Below are positions 63,034-64,000 of a stretch of 64,000 nt of DNA, piece by piece (the first letter of the stretch is position 1; each line of letters opens with the position of its first letter). Made by a program: the position numbers and the translations under genes. Source of the DNA: Fidelibacterota bacterium (GTDB lineage Bacteria > Fidelibacterota > Marinisomatia > Marinisomatales > SCKK01). The stretch covers positions 1 through 64,000 of the forward strand of contig SCKK01000004.1 in assembly GCA_004124475.1 (NCBI GenBank). The letters are read 5' to 3'. The notes beneath the pieces were generated by a model. The model was not told the origin of the DNA, searched no databases, and saw only the letters and a list, made by a program, of their open reading frames with translations.

Positions 63034-63102
63034 CACATCTCTCTTGGGTCGAGAGAAAGCCATACCTTAAATCAGCCGATTAGCCAATAGAGAGGGTGAT
63101 AC

Positions 63103-64000
63103 ATGGGAGTAAAACTTCGGCTCGGCGCCATGATGTTTCTCCAGTATGCCATCTGGGGAGCGTGGGCGCCGGGTCTTTCTGAGTACCTACTTAACGACCT
63201 GGGATTCTCAGGTACTCAAGTTGGAGTAATTTACAGTCTCCTGCCCCTGGCCACCATCATAGCTCCCTTCATTGGTGGACAAATTGCAGACAGGTACTTT
63301 GCTGCTCAGAAAGTGGTCGCTCTTCTGCAGCTTATTGGGGGTCTATTCCTCTTTTACATATCCAGCATTTCCAATTATTCCGGAATGCTCCAGATGATGT
63401 TTATCTACTGTTTGTTGTATGCGCCGACTCTGGCCCTCACCAATTCCATAGCGTTTATAAACCTGGAAAATTCGGAAAAGGAATTCGGCCAGATCAGAGT
63501 TTGGGGCACCATCGGGTGGATTGTGGCAGGGCTGGCTCTGTCAGGATGGAGAATAATGGCCAAGGGTGCCCCGGCCATCGAGATTGCAGGTGATACCCTT
63601 CTCCTGGCTGGCGGCTTCTCCATCATTATGGGTCTTTTATCATTCGCCCTCCCCAATACTCCTCCCACGAAAAAGGCTGCCCACCCCTTGGCCTTTCTGG
63701 AAGCCGTTAAGATGTTGAATAACAAGAATATCATCATATTTTTTATTATTGCTTTCATCGTCTCCACCGAATTGATGTTCTACTATATTCTCACGTCGCC
63801 ATTCTTGACCTCGGTAAAAATCGGGATTGACAGAGATTCGGTGACCGGAGTGATGATCATTGCGCAGATTGCGGAAATCCTGGTCATGGCATTCTTGTTG
63901 CCTTACTATTTACCGCGCTATGGTATCCGGAGAATGATGATCTTCGGAATTCTGGCCTGGCCCTTAAGGTATCTCATCTTTGCTATCGGATCTCCGACCT
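63103..64000 (+). CDS. MFS nucleoside/sugar permease (NupG-like), cut by window end
   Basis: From the ATG at 63103 an open frame of about 299 codons runs off the right edge of the window. MVKLRLGAMM-like start (GVKLRLGAMMFLQYAIWGAW) and GGQIADRYFAAQKVVALLQL, and GQIRVWGTIGWIVAGLALSG near residue 130 fit the nucleoside:H+ symporter family of the MFS. Membrane helices alternate through the whole piece. It may import a product of the secreted oxidoreductase upstream. Confidence 0.85.
   Translation, partial: MGVKLRLGAMMFLQYAIWGAWAPGLSEYLLNDLGFSGTQVGVIYSLLPLATIIAPFIGGQIADRYFAAQKVVALLQLIGGLFLFYISSISNYSGMLQMMFIYCLLYAPTLALTNSIAFINLENSEKEFGQIRVWGTIGWIVAGLALSGWRIMAKGAPAIEIAGDTLLLAGGFSIIMGLLSFALPNTPPTKKAAHPLAFLEAVKMLNNKNIIIFFIIAFIVSTELMFYYILTSPFLTSVKIGIDRDSVTGVMIIAQIAEILVMAFLLPYYLPRYGIRRMMIFGILAWPLRYLIFAIGSPT

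Noticed and set aside
1-64000. tRNA, rRNA genes or riboswitches
   Set aside because: No cloverleaf with a GTTCGANNC-type T loop, no rRNA core sequence and no familiar riboswitch core were recognised by eye; a covariance search would be needed to exclude small RNAs.

Overview
The window reads as chromosomal DNA of a moderately AT-rich Gram-negative bacterium. It carries an outer-membrane efflux system, a Wzi-type capsule protein and a Gld-like ABC/GldG/DUF4340 cluster. This mix suggests the Bacteroidetes/Marinimicrobia/Calditrichaeota side of the FCB group, but no rRNA, tRNA or marker gene is present, so the assignment is an inference.

Layout. (1) 0.2-19 kb is a surface-polysaccharide locus: a NodU-type carbamoyltransferase with SxtJ and DUF5989 partners, an SGNH acyl-esterase-like protein, a broken sulfotransferase, a Wzx-like flippase, a Wzy-like polymerase, two glycosyltransferases, a bi-domain dehydrogenase, a glucuronyl C5-epimerase-like protein, a PglC-like phosphoglycosyl transferase, ATP-grasp and HAD enzymes, a DegT aminotransferase and a CapD/PglF-like 4,6-dehydratase. 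Together these could make, polymerise, export and decorate a glycan containing uronic acid and amino sugar. (2) 19.2-19.9 kb is a REP-associated Y1 transposase element flanked by inverted GC-rich sequences. GC-rich palindromes are scattered through the window, some of them in frame inside genes. (3) 20-34 kb holds a Wzi-like porin, a VapBC pair, a dead AAA ATPase, a SIS isomerase, a GT2, an acidic outer-membrane-like protein, two unknown proteins, an N-domain-less ClpB and a four-gene Gld-like ABC operon.

(4) 34.3-48.7 kb is a chromosomal integron cassette array on the + strand. I located 15 attC-like sites, most with good RYYYAAC and GTTRRRY ends, separating small genes: an epimerase, a methyltransferase, DUF4160/DUF2442, a serine beta-lactamase-like protein, DUF2971, a heavy-metal lipoprotein plus outer-membrane protein, and a tautomerase. 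No integrase is visible. One ORF-less cassette with a perfect hairpin occurs three times, and a 0.3-0.75 kb non-coding repeat with a long attC-like end precedes three of the genes. (5) 48.8-55.1 kb is a TetR-TolC-MFP-RND efflux operon with a palindromic operator. (6) 55.2-60.4 kb is a second cassette array, this time on the minus strand: a TIGR04255 three-gene operon, HigA with a truncated HigB, a lipoprotein, and an inositol-monophosphatase-like protein. The two arrays converge on the efflux operon. (7) 60.9-64 kb holds DoxX, a secreted Gfo/Idh/MocA oxidoreductase and a truncated nucleoside/MFS permease.

The most unusual features are the pair of convergent integrase-less arrays, the triplicated ORF-less hairpin cassette, and the natural filled/empty site pairs that show small palindromes inserting in multiples of three bases.
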